Assembly (NCBI GenBank): GCA_964539095.1
Contig: CAZIFL010000035.1
Coordinates: forward strand, 1-32,168
Direction: 5' to 3'
Source of the DNA: DAIPKP01 sp964539095
GTDB lineage: Bacteria > Synergistota > Synergistia > Synergistales > Aminiphilaceae
Length of the DNA stretch: 32,168 bases
The notes under the pieces were generated by a model that saw nothing but the letters and a program-made list of their open reading frames with translations, had not been told where the DNA came from and ran no database searches. This document shows, in pieces, positions 14,648 to 23,313 of this stretch (position 1 is its first letter; every line of letters begins with the position of its first letter). The position numbers and the translations under genes are program-made.

Positions 14648-15508
14648 ATGCCAGAAAACAGCAAGGAAAAGAAAAATGCGGAATTCCAACGTCTTCAGGA
14701 TATAATGGAGCGCCTTCGGGCCCCTGGGGGGTGCCCCTGGGATCGGGAGCAGACCCTGGAAACGCTTCGCCCCTACATTATCGAAGAGGCGTACGAGCTT
14801 GTGGAGGCCATTGAAAAGCAAGAGGAAAAGGGTATAGTGGAGGAGTGCGGTGATCTCATCCTCCAGGTTTTCTTTATCGCTCAGATTGCCCGCGAGGCAG
14901 GAGCCTTCGACATCGCCGATATCCTTCAGAAGGTTTCAGAGAAGCTTGAGCGGCGGCATCCTCACGTCTTCGGGGAACTCCGGGTGGATTCCAGCCAGGA
15001 AGTGACACGTAACTGGGAGCGCATCAAGGCTGAAGAGCGGGCTGCACAAGAAAATTTTTCTGAGGAAGAGCCGGCTTCCATGCTTTCGGGGATTCCCCGG
15101 AGCATGCCCTCTCTTCTTCGCTCCTTTGAAATGCAGCGTCGTGCTGCCAAGGTCGGCTTCGATTGGCCCCGGGGAGATCTTGCTCCGGTATTGGGAAAAG
15201 TGCGGGAAGAGATCCGAGAGATTGAACAGGTTCTGGCTCATGCTCCGGAAAATGCCGAGGAGCTGGAAAATGAGATGGGCGATCTCCTCTTTGCCGTGGT
15301 AAACTTGGGGAGGCATCTCGGGGTCAATAGCGAGCTTGCCCTTCAGAAGGGGTGTGCCAAGTTCCTCCGGCGCTTTGCCGCGGTGGAACGAGAAGTACGT
15401 AGAAGCAGTCGTGCATGGGAGAGCTATTCCCTGGAGGAATTGGACCGTTTCTGGGAAGAAGCGAAGAGACGGGAAGAATCCCCGAAATCACCAAGTCATA
15501 TTCTTTAG
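14648..15508 (+). CDS. mazG: Nucleoside triphosphate pyrophosphohydrolase
   Basis: A 286-residue MazG that hydrolyses non-canonical and excess NTPs to NMP plus pyrophosphate. It has the two-domain form of the family. The first domain shows RLRAPGGCPWDREQT, then the metal-binding pattern IIEEAYELVEAI and EECGDLILQV; the second repeats it around residues 180-220 (KVREEIREIEQ, LENEMGDLLFAVVN). The start follows AAGGAG about eight bases upstream. It sits 41 bp after mfd, and its stop is 12 bp before the NifU-like gene. Confidence 0.93.
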   Translation: MPENSKEKKNAEFQRLQDIMERLRAPGGCPWDREQTLETLRPYIIEEAYELVEAIEKQEEKGIVEECGDLILQVFFIAQIAREAGAFDIADILQKVSEKLERRHPHVFGELRVDSSQEVTRNWERIKAEERAAQENFSEEEPASMLSGIPRSMPSLLRSFEMQRRAAKVGFDWPRGDLAPVLGKVREEIREIEQVLAHAPENAEELENEMGDLLFAVVNLGRHLGVNSELALQKGCAKFLRRFAAVEREVRRSSRAWESYSLEELDRFWEEAKRREESPKSPSHIL

Positions 15509-15520
15509 GAGGAATTGTTT

Positions 15521-15754
15521 ATGGTACAGCAGAAAATCCAGGATCTCATCGAAGAAAGAATCCGTCCCGCCCTTCAGAGCCATGGGGGAGATATTGAATT
15601 CATCGCTTTTGACGACGCTTCCGGAGATGTTACGGTAGTTTTGAGGGGGGCTTGCGGTACCTGCCCCTATGCTCAGGAAACGCTGCGGAGCCAGGTGGAG
15701 GGTGTTCTCTGCCAGGAGATCCCCGAAGTTAAAAGCGTAACCCGTCAGGAGTGA
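15521..15754 (+). CDS. NifU C-terminal domain Fe-S scaffold protein
   Basis: A 77-residue protein equal to a stand-alone NifU-like (Nfu) domain. SHGGDIEFI (20-28) and the Cys pair in RGACGTCPYA (C45, C48) are diagnostic. Such proteins carry and deliver Fe-S clusters in the cytoplasm. The start at 15521 follows TAGGAGG; a TTG at 15515 is too close to the site. It lies between mazG and phoH in one operon. Confidence 0.92.
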   Translation: MVQQKIQDLIEERIRPALQSHGGDIEFIAFDDASGDVTVVLRGACGTCPYAQETLRSQVEGVLCQEIPEVKSVTRQE

Positions 15755-15767
15755 GGAAGGAAGCTAC

Positions 15768-16760
15768 GTGTCTTTGAAGGGAACCTTTAGCGAAGAGGCG
15801 GGGGAGAGTCTTTGGACCGCAGAAGTTCCGGGAGAATTGCAGGAGAGACTTCTGGGACAGCATGACCTTACCATTCAGATGGTGGAGGAACGGTATCCCG
15901 TACACATAATGCTCCGAGGAGAGACCCTTCTTCTCCGGAGCCCCGATGCGGAGCCGGTTCGCACCGTGGCAAAGCTTCTGCAGGAGCTTGCAAAGCTTGC
16001 AGAAAAGGGAATCCGTGTTACCCGGGAAGAAATACGCTACGGTATGGATGCTCTGGCGGAAGATGGCTCGGTGGATCTCGCGGGGCTTCACGGCAATGCC
16101 ATATGCTTTACCGGCCGAGGCAAGCCCGTGCGTACCCGAACCCTGGGGCAGAAGCGCTATATGGAGGCCATCCAGAAAAACTTCGTGGTTTTTTGCATCG
16201 GCCCTGCGGGAACGGGGAAGACCTACCTGGCGGTAGCTCAGGCGGTGGCCATGCTCAAATCACAGCAGGTTTCCCGGGTGATTCTCGTGCGACCGGCGGT
16301 GGAGGCGGGGGAGAGCCTGGGATATCTCCCGGGGGATCTCAAGGAGAAGATCGAGCCCTATCTGCGCCCCCTCTACGATGCTTTTTTCGATCTTCTTTCG
16401 CCGGAACGCTTTATGCGCTATGTAGAAAAGAACGTTATCGAAATTGCGCCGCTTGCGTATATGCGGGGGCGAACGCTAAACGATAGCTTCATTATCCTTG
16501 ATGAGGCTCAGAATACCACTCCCGAGCAGATGAAGATGTTTCTTACCCGAATGGGTTTTGGCTCCAGGGTGGTCATTACCGGCGATGTGACCCAGGTGGA
16601 TCTGCCTAACGGCAAGCTCTCGGGGCTGCGCTCCATTCAAGAAATTCTTAAGGGTGTCGAAGGGATTGATTTCGTCTCTCTTACCAGAAATGATGTGGTG
16701 CGTCATGAAATTGTTCAAAAAATTGTACAGGCCTACGAAGAGTTCGAAGAAAAACAATAG
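15768..16760 (+). CDS. phoH: PhoH-like ATPase
   Basis: A 330-residue PhoH-family ATPase. An N-terminal KH-like region (about 20-80) precedes the P-loop ATPase with Walker A GPAGTGKT (145-152), VRPAVEAGESLGYLPGD, and Walker B FIILDEAQN (about 241-249), then ITGDVTQVDLP. The GTG start at 15768 has AGGAAGG nine bases upstream. In many bacteria phoH heads the phoH-yqfF-ybeY-era cluster that links RNA and ribosome maturation; that order is kept here. The 3' end overlaps the next gene by about 56 bp if that gene begins at 16705. Confidence 0.94.
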   Translation: MSLKGTFSEEAGESLWTAEVPGELQERLLGQHDLTIQMVEERYPVHIMLRGETLLLRSPDAEPVRTVAKLLQELAKLAEKGIRVTREEIRYGMDALAEDGSVDLAGLHGNAICFTGRGKPVRTRTLGQKRYMEAIQKNFVVFCIGPAGTGKTYLAVAQAVAMLKSQQVSRVILVRPAVEAGESLGYLPGDLKEKIEPYLRPLYDAFFDLLSPERFMRYVEKNVIEIAPLAYMRGRTLNDSFIILDEAQNTTPEQMKMFLTRMGFGSRVVITGDVTQVDLPNGKLSGLRSIQEILKGVEGIDFVSLTRNDVVRHEIVQKIVQAYEEFEEKQ

Positions 16761-18798
16761 GTCCAGCAAAACTCCCGCTGGAAAGGGCTTTTTTGCCAGC
16801 CGCCCCTTGCGCTGGTGGTTTTTCCCCTGGGGAACTGCCATCTGCGCGCTTGCTGTTTTTGTGCTTGGCTGGCATATTCTTCAGAGTCGTTATGGTTTTT
16901 CCGAGGGAGAAAAGGCCTCCGCCACCTTTGTGGTGGTGGAGAATATGCGTTACGTGGATTCTCTTACCACGGGAGCACTCAAGAGTTCTGTGGCGGAGAA
17001 GATAGCCGGGGTTGTGGTGCATGACCCGGGAAAGATCAAGAATTTTCTCCGGGATCTGGGAGACGCCTCTCTGGAGGAGCATGCTCTTTTTTTCAGCACC
17101 CTGGACCCCGAAATTCTGCGCATGCTGGATGCCCTTTCTCCGGCAAATCGAAGGGCGGTGCTCGGAGAGGTCCGCTCTCTGGGGGTACGTATCCTTGAGA
17201 TGGGCATTTTTGAGCGCCGTGCTGTGGAGAGCTTTCTCTGGAGGGAGCTTCACCTTTCGTCGCTTTCATGGAGCGACCAGAATCTAGTGGTGGAGCTACT
17301 CTACGGGCTTTTTCTGAAGTCCCAAAATATGGACCCCTATCTTACCCAGAAGCTTCGTGAAACTCTTCGGGAGAGCGTGCAGCCTGTTATTCGAACTATC
17401 TACAGGGGAGATATCATCGTGGAAAGGGGTGAGATCATCTCGCCTCATCACGCTCGCCTCCTTCGGCTTCAGGGGTATCGGGAGGCCCTTTTTCCCTGGA
17501 GATATCTTGTTTTTCTCGGTTTCCTCGGGTTCTTCTGGGGGTTGTGGCTTCAAGAGCATATGGCGGTCTCTCTTCGAAAAAAGGGGGAGGCTCGCTTTTC
17601 CCCCCTTTTTCTGGGCTGCCTTCTCCTTGGGGCCTGGCTTGCGGAGATCCCCGCCCGATGGTTTGACGTCACCGGCATAGGTACCCTTCTTTTGGGAGGG
17701 TGGAGTTTTCTCTCCTTTTCCTCATCCCTGGCCTTTCCCTTTGTTCTTGGAGGAGGCATTCTGGGTGTTCTTGTGGCGGGAACTCCTTTTATAAGCATGG
17801 AGGCCGCCCCCTTTATGGTGGTGATCGCCCTCTCCTATGCGTCGGGGGTCATGCTGCAGAATGTGCAGGTGAAGAAAAAATACTGGCTTCGTTTCTTTGG
17901 AGTGGGTATCGCGGGGATTCTTGTGGTTGCAGGAGCGCAATGGGGCGAAGGGGGGACGCCGGATTTTCTGCTCGCTCTCCGCTTCCTTGTGGCCATTTTC
18001 TGCAGCGGCGTGGCGGTTCTTCTGGGGCTTCCCCTGGGAGAGCGGTTTTTCGACGTGCTCTCCCCCCTGCGTCTCTCCGAGCTGAGCCATCCTTCAAGCC
18101 CCCTCCTCAAACGGCTTCAGGTTGAGGCTCCAGGAACCTATCACCACTCTCTTATGGTGGGAACTCTGGCGGAGATGGCGGCGGAGAGCATCGGTATGGA
18201 TGGTGCTTTTATCAAGGCGGGTGCCCTCTATCACGACGTAGGAAAGCTGCGGCGTCCCCAGTTCTTTATTGAAAACCAGCAGTACGGCGCGGAAAACGTC
18301 CACGATGAACTCTCTCCCACCCTTTCAGCTCTCATTATTACCTCCCACGTTCGGGACGGATATGAGCTGAGCATGGAGTATGGGGTGCCCCGGAAGATTC
18401 GTCAGTTCATTATGGAACATCATGGCACCACCTGCCTGCAGTATTTTCAAAAGAAGGCGGAGTCTCTGGGAGAGAAGGTTTCCCGGGAGCAGTTTTCCTA
18501 TCCCGGCCCGGCTCCTCGTTCGAAAGAGACCGCTCTTGTGATGCTGGCAGATTCTGTGGAGGCTGCTATCCGAGCGGACACCAAAAGCCTTGCCCGTATT
18601 TCGGAGCTGGAAGATACCATCCACGGAGTAATAGAAAACAAGATGAAAGAGAAACAGCTGGAGGATGTGGATTTTACCTTTCGAGAGCTTGAACGCATCA
18701 AGAAATCCTTTGTGGAAGTTCTGCGTTCCATGTATCATTCCCGAGAGGGACTCAAGAAGGATGAACTCTCTGCCATGCAGGGGAAGGAGAAAGCCTAG
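16705..18798 (+). CDS. pgpH: 7TM-HD cyclic-di-AMP phosphodiesterase (PgpH/YqfF type)
   Basis: A membrane protein of about 697 residues. One N-terminal membrane helix (about residues 35-55) is followed by an extracellular 7TMR-HDED domain (about 60-265), seven hydrophobic helices (about 270-450) and a cytoplasmic HD domain with YHHSLMVGT (about 478) and LYHDVGK (about 508), then a second conserved stretch EHHGTT. Members of this family hydrolyse c-di-AMP. The start is uncertain: the ATG at 16705 lies inside phoH and has no strong ribosome binding site, implying coupled translation; upstream starts at 16654 and 16690 are possible. The next gene, ybeY, starts nine bases after its stop. Confidence 0.88.
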   Translation: MKLFKKLYRPTKSSKKNNRSSKTPAGKGFFASRPLRWWFFPWGTAICALAVFVLGWHILQSRYGFSEGEKASATFVVVENMRYVDSLTTGALKSSVAEKIAGVVVHDPGKIKNFLRDLGDASLEEHALFFSTLDPEILRMLDALSPANRRAVLGEVRSLGVRILEMGIFERRAVESFLWRELHLSSLSWSDQNLVVELLYGLFLKSQNMDPYLTQKLRETLRESVQPVIRTIYRGDIIVERGEIISPHHARLLRLQGYREALFPWRYLVFLGFLGFFWGLWLQEHMAVSLRKKGEARFSPLFLGCLLLGAWLAEIPARWFDVTGIGTLLLGGWSFLSFSSSLAFPFVLGGGILGVLVAGTPFISMEAAPFMVVIALSYASGVMLQNVQVKKKYWLRFFGVGIAGILVVAGAQWGEGGTPDFLLALRFLVAIFCSGVAVLLGLPLGERFFDVLSPLRLSELSHPSSPLLKRLQVEAPGTYHHSLMVGTLAEMAAESIGMDGAFIKAGALYHDVGKLRRPQFFIENQQYGAENVHDELSPTLSALIITSHVRDGYELSMEYGVPRKIRQFIMEHHGTTCLQYFQKKAESLGEKVSREQFSYPGPAPRSKETALVMLADSVEAAIRADTKSLARISELEDTIHGVIENKMKEKQLEDVDFTFRELERIKKSFVEVLRSMYHSREGLKKDELSAMQGKEKA

Positions 18799-18807
18799 GC
18801 GCACGTC

Positions 18808-19371
18808 ATGCATATCCGAGTAGACATAGCGGGAGAAACGGAACTCCAGCCCTTTTTGGAATCCTCTGAAAAGCTGGAGGCGGAGGATCTGGAACGCTAT
18901 TTTCGGGCAATTCTGGAGGCAGAAGCCCTTTCCTCTCTTCTCGAAGCCCCCATGGCAGAGGTGAGTGTGACCTTTCTCGACCACGTGGAGATGGCTTCTC
19001 TTAACAGGCAGTATCGTGGAAAAGAGGGGTCCACGGATATCCTCTCCTTTCCCCAGTGGGATTTTCAAAACCCGGAGGATCTCCCTTTTTCTTCCGAAGC
19101 AGGGTGGGAGTCTGTTCCTTTGGGAGATCTGGTTATCTCGCCGCGGGAAGTAGCTTGTAACGCTCAGGAGGAAAACCACCCCTTCTACCAGGAGCTGCTT
19201 CTGGTGCTCACGCACGGATTTCTGCACCTCCTGGGATACGACCATGGGGATGCGGATACCGAAGCCCGCATGTTTGCCCTCCAGGAGCGCTACTGCGTTG
19301 ATTTCTTTGAAAAATATCATGATACTAATCGTAGTTGTGAAAAAGAACAAGGGGATGTGATGAGGGCGTGA
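18808..19371 (+). CDS. ybeY: Endoribonuclease YbeY
   Basis: A 187-residue metal-dependent endoribonuclease acting in 16S rRNA 3' maturation and 70S ribosome quality control. The zinc motif LTHGFLHLLGYDH is complete, with H136, H140 and H146. The central GSTDILSFP motif is also present. Relative to typical members (about 150) it has a longer C-terminal tail. It lies in the phoH-pgpH-ybeY-corC-era group, and its stop overlaps the GTG start of the CBS protein by GTGA. Confidence 0.94.
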   Translation: MHIRVDIAGETELQPFLESSEKLEAEDLERYFRAILEAEALSSLLEAPMAEVSVTFLDHVEMASLNRQYRGKEGSTDILSFPQWDFQNPEDLPFSSEAGWESVPLGDLVISPREVACNAQEENHPFYQELLLVLTHGFLHLLGYDHGDADTEARMFALQERYCVDFFEKYHDTNRSCEKEQGDVMRA

Positions 19372-20648
19372 GTGCAGATATAGCGCAAAGTTTGCTGGTA
19401 CTTCTGGTGCTTCTCTGTTTGTCCGCTTTTTTCAGCAGTTCCGAAACCGCCATAACCACAACAGGCAGGATGCGAATCCTGGCACTTCAAGAAAAACATC
19501 CGCACTTTAAAAAGCTTTTCCAATGGGTGGTGCATGATCCTCAATCGGTTCTTACTGTGGTGCTCATCGCGAACAATATGGTCAATATCGGGGCCAGTGT
19601 TCTCACCACAGCGGTGGCTATCTCCGTTGCCGGTCCCGAGGGGGCTTTCTGGGCCATAGGGATTATGACGGTGCTTATCATTCTCTTCGGAGAGATTTTC
19701 CCCAAGAGCCTGGCCATTGTCTATCCTGAAAATATGGTCCTTTTCTCTCTTCCCCTCATATGGGCTCTTCGTTTCCTCCTGGCTCCCCTGATCTGGGTCT
19801 TTCACCGGGTGGTGCGATCCTTAGGCAGCCTCTTCAAGATCGATCTCTCACCGGGGCTTGCCTTCGTGACCCGGAAGGAGATTGAGCAGGTGGTGCAGAT
19901 GGGGGGCGCTTCCGGAGCGCTGGAAGAGGATGAGCGAAAGATGATTCACAGCATTATCACCTTTGAAGAGACCCGGGCCTTCGAAATTATGATACCCCGC
20001 ACCGATATGGTGGCCCTCCCAAAGGAAACTACTGTTGCCCAGGCAGTGTCCATATTTGAAGAAAATGGACACTCCCGGATTCCCGTCTTTGACGGTAGTT
20101 TGGATAATATCATAGGCACTCTACATATTAAAGATTTTATCAAATCTCTCAGCGGTGGGGAGACCGAGATTTCTGTACAGGAACTCACACGAGAATCTCT
20201 CTTTGTCCCCGAGGTTATGAAGATTGCGGAACTTTTTAACATTATGAAGGGAGATCGGGTGCATATGGCCATCGTTGTGGATGAATACGGTGGCACTGCG
20301 GGACTGGTGACTCTGGAGGATCTTCTCGAAGAGATCGTAGGAGAGATTCAGGATGAATACGACCAGGAGCTTCCCTCCATCCAGCAGGCTGAAGACGGTA
20401 GCTACATGGTGGATGGGAACGTGAACCTGAGTGACCTTGGAGAGATTCTCGGAGATGTTTTTGAGGCCGAAGATGTAGACTCCATTGCTGGTCTTGTTCT
20501 CTCCCTCTCCGGGGGTTTCCCCGATAAGGGGAGCGTTTTGCGTTACGGAAACTGGCTCCTCGAAGTGAGGGAGATTTTAGGACACCGGATTATGCAGGTG
20601 GCCCTTAAAAAATGCGAAAACGAGAATTCTCTGGAAGAGTGCATGTAG
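19368..20648 (+). CDS. CNNM/CorC-family membrane protein with CBS pair (hemolysin-like)
   Basis: A 426-residue membrane protein. An N-terminal DUF21/CNNM domain with several hydrophobic helices (about 5-170; AFFSSSETAITTT, FGEIFPKSLA) is followed by a pair of CBS domains (about 200-330; IMIPRTDMVALP, VDEYGGTAGLVTLEDLLEEI) and a CorC_HlyC C-terminal domain (about 340-415). The family is linked to Mg/Co transport or tolerance; older annotations call it hemolysin. The GTG start overlaps the ybeY stop, so the two are co-translated. The CBS pair suggests nucleotide or Mg-ATP sensing. Confidence 0.92.
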   Translation: MSADIAQSLLVLLVLLCLSAFFSSSETAITTTGRMRILALQEKHPHFKKLFQWVVHDPQSVLTVVLIANNMVNIGASVLTTAVAISVAGPEGAFWAIGIMTVLIILFGEIFPKSLAIVYPENMVLFSLPLIWALRFLLAPLIWVFHRVVRSLGSLFKIDLSPGLAFVTRKEIEQVVQMGGASGALEEDERKMIHSIITFEETRAFEIMIPRTDMVALPKETTVAQAVSIFEENGHSRIPVFDGSLDNIIGTLHIKDFIKSLSGGETEISVQELTRESLFVPEVMKIAELFNIMKGDRVHMAIVVDEYGGTAGLVTLEDLLEEIVGEIQDEYDQELPSIQQAEDGSYMVDGNVNLSDLGEILGDVFEAEDVDSIAGLVLSLSGGFPDKGSVLRYGNWLLEVREILGHRIMQVALKKCENENSLEECM

Positions 20649-20699
20649 CTTTTTTGGAGAGTTTTCTATTTTCATAGAGAGTTGGAGGAAGGGAGTATC

Positions 20700-21620
20700 A
20701 TGCGGGAAAAGACGTTTCGTTCCGGTTTTGTAGCTCTTGTGGGAAGACCTAATGTGGGGAAATCTTCCCTCTTAAATAAAGCTCTGGGGGATAAGGTGAC
20801 GGTGGTCTCGCCTACCCCTCAGACAACACGGAAGCCCGTGCGGGGTATCCTTACTACCCGAAGTGCCCAGATTGTCTTTGTGGACACTCCGGGTTTGCAC
20901 CAGCCCAAGCACGCTTTAGGAGAGTACATGATGGATAAAGTCCGCCGCTCTCTGGAGGATGTGGATTGCATATGCCTGGTGCTCGATACCACTCGTCTCG
21001 GAGGAGGCGAGGAGGAGGACCTGCTCTGGAGTATCCTTGAGGGGGTCACCGTCCCTGTGGTGGTGGCGCTGAACAAGATTGATCTTCTTGAGGAAGATCT
21101 TGCTGAGGTTCTTCAAAAGCTGGAACGCTGGGAACGTCTAAGTGGCGGAAAAATTTTCCCCGTCTCCGCCAAGGAAGGAACCGATGTAGAATCCCTTCTT
21201 GAGGCGCTTATCGCACACCTTCCCGAGGGAGCCCCTCTCTACCCCGAGGATATGTTCACCGATCAGACCGAGCGTTTTATGACCGAAGAATGCATTCGGG
21301 AGAAGATCTTTCTTCTCGCCCGAGACGAGGTGCCTCACAGCACGGCGGTGATGGTGGAGGAGTTTCAGCACCCCGAAGAATATCCTCACCGTGATAACGT
21401 CTACATCCGGGCTACGATCTACGTGGAGCGGCCGGGGCAGAAGGCCATCCTCATCGGCGACAAGGGAGGGTTTATCCGGGATGTGGGCGTTCAGGCCCGA
21501 AAGGAGCTGGAAACGCTTCTGGGATATCCTGTCTATCTTGAACTCTGGGTGAAGGTCCGTAAAAATTGGCGAAAGTCCCCGGTGGAACTCCGACGGCTCG
21601 GTTACGACAAGGAACGCTAA
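20700..21620 (+). CDS. era: GTPase Era
   Basis: A 306-residue GTPase needed for 30S subunit assembly. G1 GRPNVGKS (15-22), G3 VDTPG near residue 62, and G4 NKID near 125 are intact. The C-terminal KH domain (about 205-295) includes GDKGGFIRDVGVQARKELE, which binds the 3' end of 16S rRNA. The start at 20700 has GGAGGAAGGGAG just upstream; an in-frame upstream start at 20682 overlaps that site. It sits downstream of ybeY, its functional partner, and 21 bp before recO. Confidence 0.96.
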   Translation: MREKTFRSGFVALVGRPNVGKSSLLNKALGDKVTVVSPTPQTTRKPVRGILTTRSAQIVFVDTPGLHQPKHALGEYMMDKVRRSLEDVDCICLVLDTTRLGGGEEEDLLWSILEGVTVPVVVALNKIDLLEEDLAEVLQKLERWERLSGGKIFPVSAKEGTDVESLLEALIAHLPEGAPLYPEDMFTDQTERFMTEECIREKIFLLARDEVPHSTAVMVEEFQHPEEYPHRDNVYIRATIYVERPGQKAILIGDKGGFIRDVGVQARKELETLLGYPVYLELWVKVRKNWRKSPVELRRLGYDKER

Positions 21621-21641
21621 CCTCTAAGGAGGGAAAATCCC

Positions 21642-22343
21642 ATGGAACAGCAGGGACAGTTCCGGATAACGGGAGTGGTGCTCTATCGGAAGGATCTCTC
21701 CCCAACCTTGAGAACCCTCTATCTCTGGTGCCGCGAAAAGGGAGCCCTCTGGGTCTTCTCTCCCGGCTCCGGAAAGGGGAAGATCGGAAGAGGCTGTACG
21801 GAACCTCTGGTATGGGGGACGTTTCACCTGTACAAGAGCACCCGTGGGATCTATCTCAAGGCCATGGATCTTCGGGAAGATTTTTGGGAGCTTCGGAAAG
21901 ATCCTCTCATGATTCGTGAGGCTCTTCAATGGGGAGGGCTGCTCAAAAAAACCCTTCTTCCAGAGCACCCTGAGGATGCGCTCCTCAGGGTTTTTTACTG
22001 GTCTCTGGTGCTGCTTCGGCAGAGGGCTCCGATTCTTCCGCTGCGCTGGCGCTTTCTCTGGAAGTGGCTCTCCCTCTGGGGGCAGGCTCCGGATCTCTGG
22101 AGATGCGAAAGCTGCGGAAGGTCTCTGGAGGCCGAGTCATACCAGCATCCCCGAAGGGCAGGTTTTTTTTGTTCCTCATGTATCGCCTCGTCGGGGGAGT
22201 TCCAGAAGGCAGAATCCGTATTGCAGGAACTGCGCAGGGCTGTTATGCTCTCCCGAAGTGATTTTCAGGATTCTTATTTTACCCTTGAGCCGTGGCAGTG
22301 GGAGCAGCGAATCGCTCTTTTGGAAGAGATTCTTCGAGCATGA
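21642..22343 (+). CDS. recO: DNA repair protein RecO
   Basis: A 233-residue protein of the RecF pathway that loads RecA onto SSB-coated single strands. The N-terminal OB-fold is about residues 8-80. A four-Cys zinc site lies at C155, C158, C177 and C180, the usual place in Gram-positive-type RecO. Overall similarity is modest, as is normal for RecO; position between era and glyQ strongly supports the call. The start follows AAGGAGGG by about seven bases. Confidence 0.85.
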   Translation: MEQQGQFRITGVVLYRKDLSPTLRTLYLWCREKGALWVFSPGSGKGKIGRGCTEPLVWGTFHLYKSTRGIYLKAMDLREDFWELRKDPLMIREALQWGGLLKKTLLPEHPEDALLRVFYWSLVLLRQRAPILPLRWRFLWKWLSLWGQAPDLWRCESCGRSLEAESYQHPRRAGFFCSSCIASSGEFQKAESVLQELRRAVMLSRSDFQDSYFTLEPWQWEQRIALLEEILRA

Positions 22344-22419
22344 GGGACTCTTCCGGTAGAATTTTTGGTGGATCATTGCAGTTAAAGAATGAACACATGG
22401 ATAAGGGAGATGGTGGCAT

Positions 22420-23298
22420 ATGAATCTGCAGGACATCGTGATGAGGTTAGAACGTTTCTGGGCTGATCGGGGGTGCATTATCCAGCAGCCCTACGACATA
22501 GAGGTAGGGGCAGGAACCATGAATCCCGCCACAACCTTGCGGGTTCTCGGCCCGGAACCGTGGAGAGTGGCCTATGTGGAGCCCTCCCGGCGCCCCACGG
22601 ACGGGCGTTATGGGGAGAACCCCAACCGGCTGCAGCACTACTACCAGTACCAGGTGATTCTCCAGCCCACACCGGATGATATTCAGGAGATCTATCTCGA
22701 CAGCCTTCGTGCCCTGGGCATTGATCCCGCAGAGCACGACATCCGTTTCGTGGAAGATGACTGGGAATCTCCCACCATCGGTGCATGGGGGCTCGGTTGG
22801 GAGGTCTGGCTTGATGGCATGGAGGTGACCCAGTTTACCTACTTCCAGCAGGTAGGGGGGATCGACATGGAGGCCGTTCCCGCAGAGCTTACCTACGGCA
22901 TCGAGCGGATTGCCATGTTTGTGCAGAAGGTGGACAGTATCTACGACCTCACATGGGTGGGGAACGTGAAGTACGGAGATGTGCATCATCAGGGGGAGGT
23001 AGAGTACTCCACCTATAATTTCGATGCCTCAGATCCGGAGATGCTCTTCCAGATGTTTGCCATGTATGAGGAGGAGGCCCGGAAGATGGCGGCAAAGGGG
23101 CTTGTGCTCCCCGCTTATGACTATGTCCTCAAGTGCTCCCATACATTCAACCTTCTGGATGCAAGAAATGCCATCAGCGTCACCGAACGTACCGGTTACA
23201 TCGGAAGAGTTCGGGCTCTCGCCAGCGCCTGCTGCGCCGCCTATGCGGAGCAGCGCCGGGAGATGGGATATCCCCTCATGGAAAAATTCGGCAAGTAG
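22420..23298 (+). CDS. glyQ: Glycyl-tRNA synthetase alpha subunit
   Basis: A 292-residue class II synthetase subunit that, with GlyS, charges tRNA-Gly. The family opening is clear: LQDIVMRLERFWADRGC, then QPYDIEVGAGTMNPAT, EPWRVAYVEPSRRPTDGRYG and NPNRLQHYYQYQVI. The length equals the family standard. The 76-bp gap from recO contains no recognised hairpin with a T-tract. glyS follows 15 bp after the stop. Confidence 0.97.
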   Translation: MNLQDIVMRLERFWADRGCIIQQPYDIEVGAGTMNPATTLRVLGPEPWRVAYVEPSRRPTDGRYGENPNRLQHYYQYQVILQPTPDDIQEIYLDSLRALGIDPAEHDIRFVEDDWESPTIGAWGLGWEVWLDGMEVTQFTYFQQVGGIDMEAVPAELTYGIERIAMFVQKVDSIYDLTWVGNVKYGDVHHQGEVEYSTYNFDASDPEMLFQMFAMYEEEARKMAAKGLVLPAYDYVLKCSHTFNLLDARNAISVTERTGYIGRVRALASACCAAYAEQRREMGYPLMEKFGK

Positions 23299-23313
23299 GG
23301 AGGAGAAAGGCTC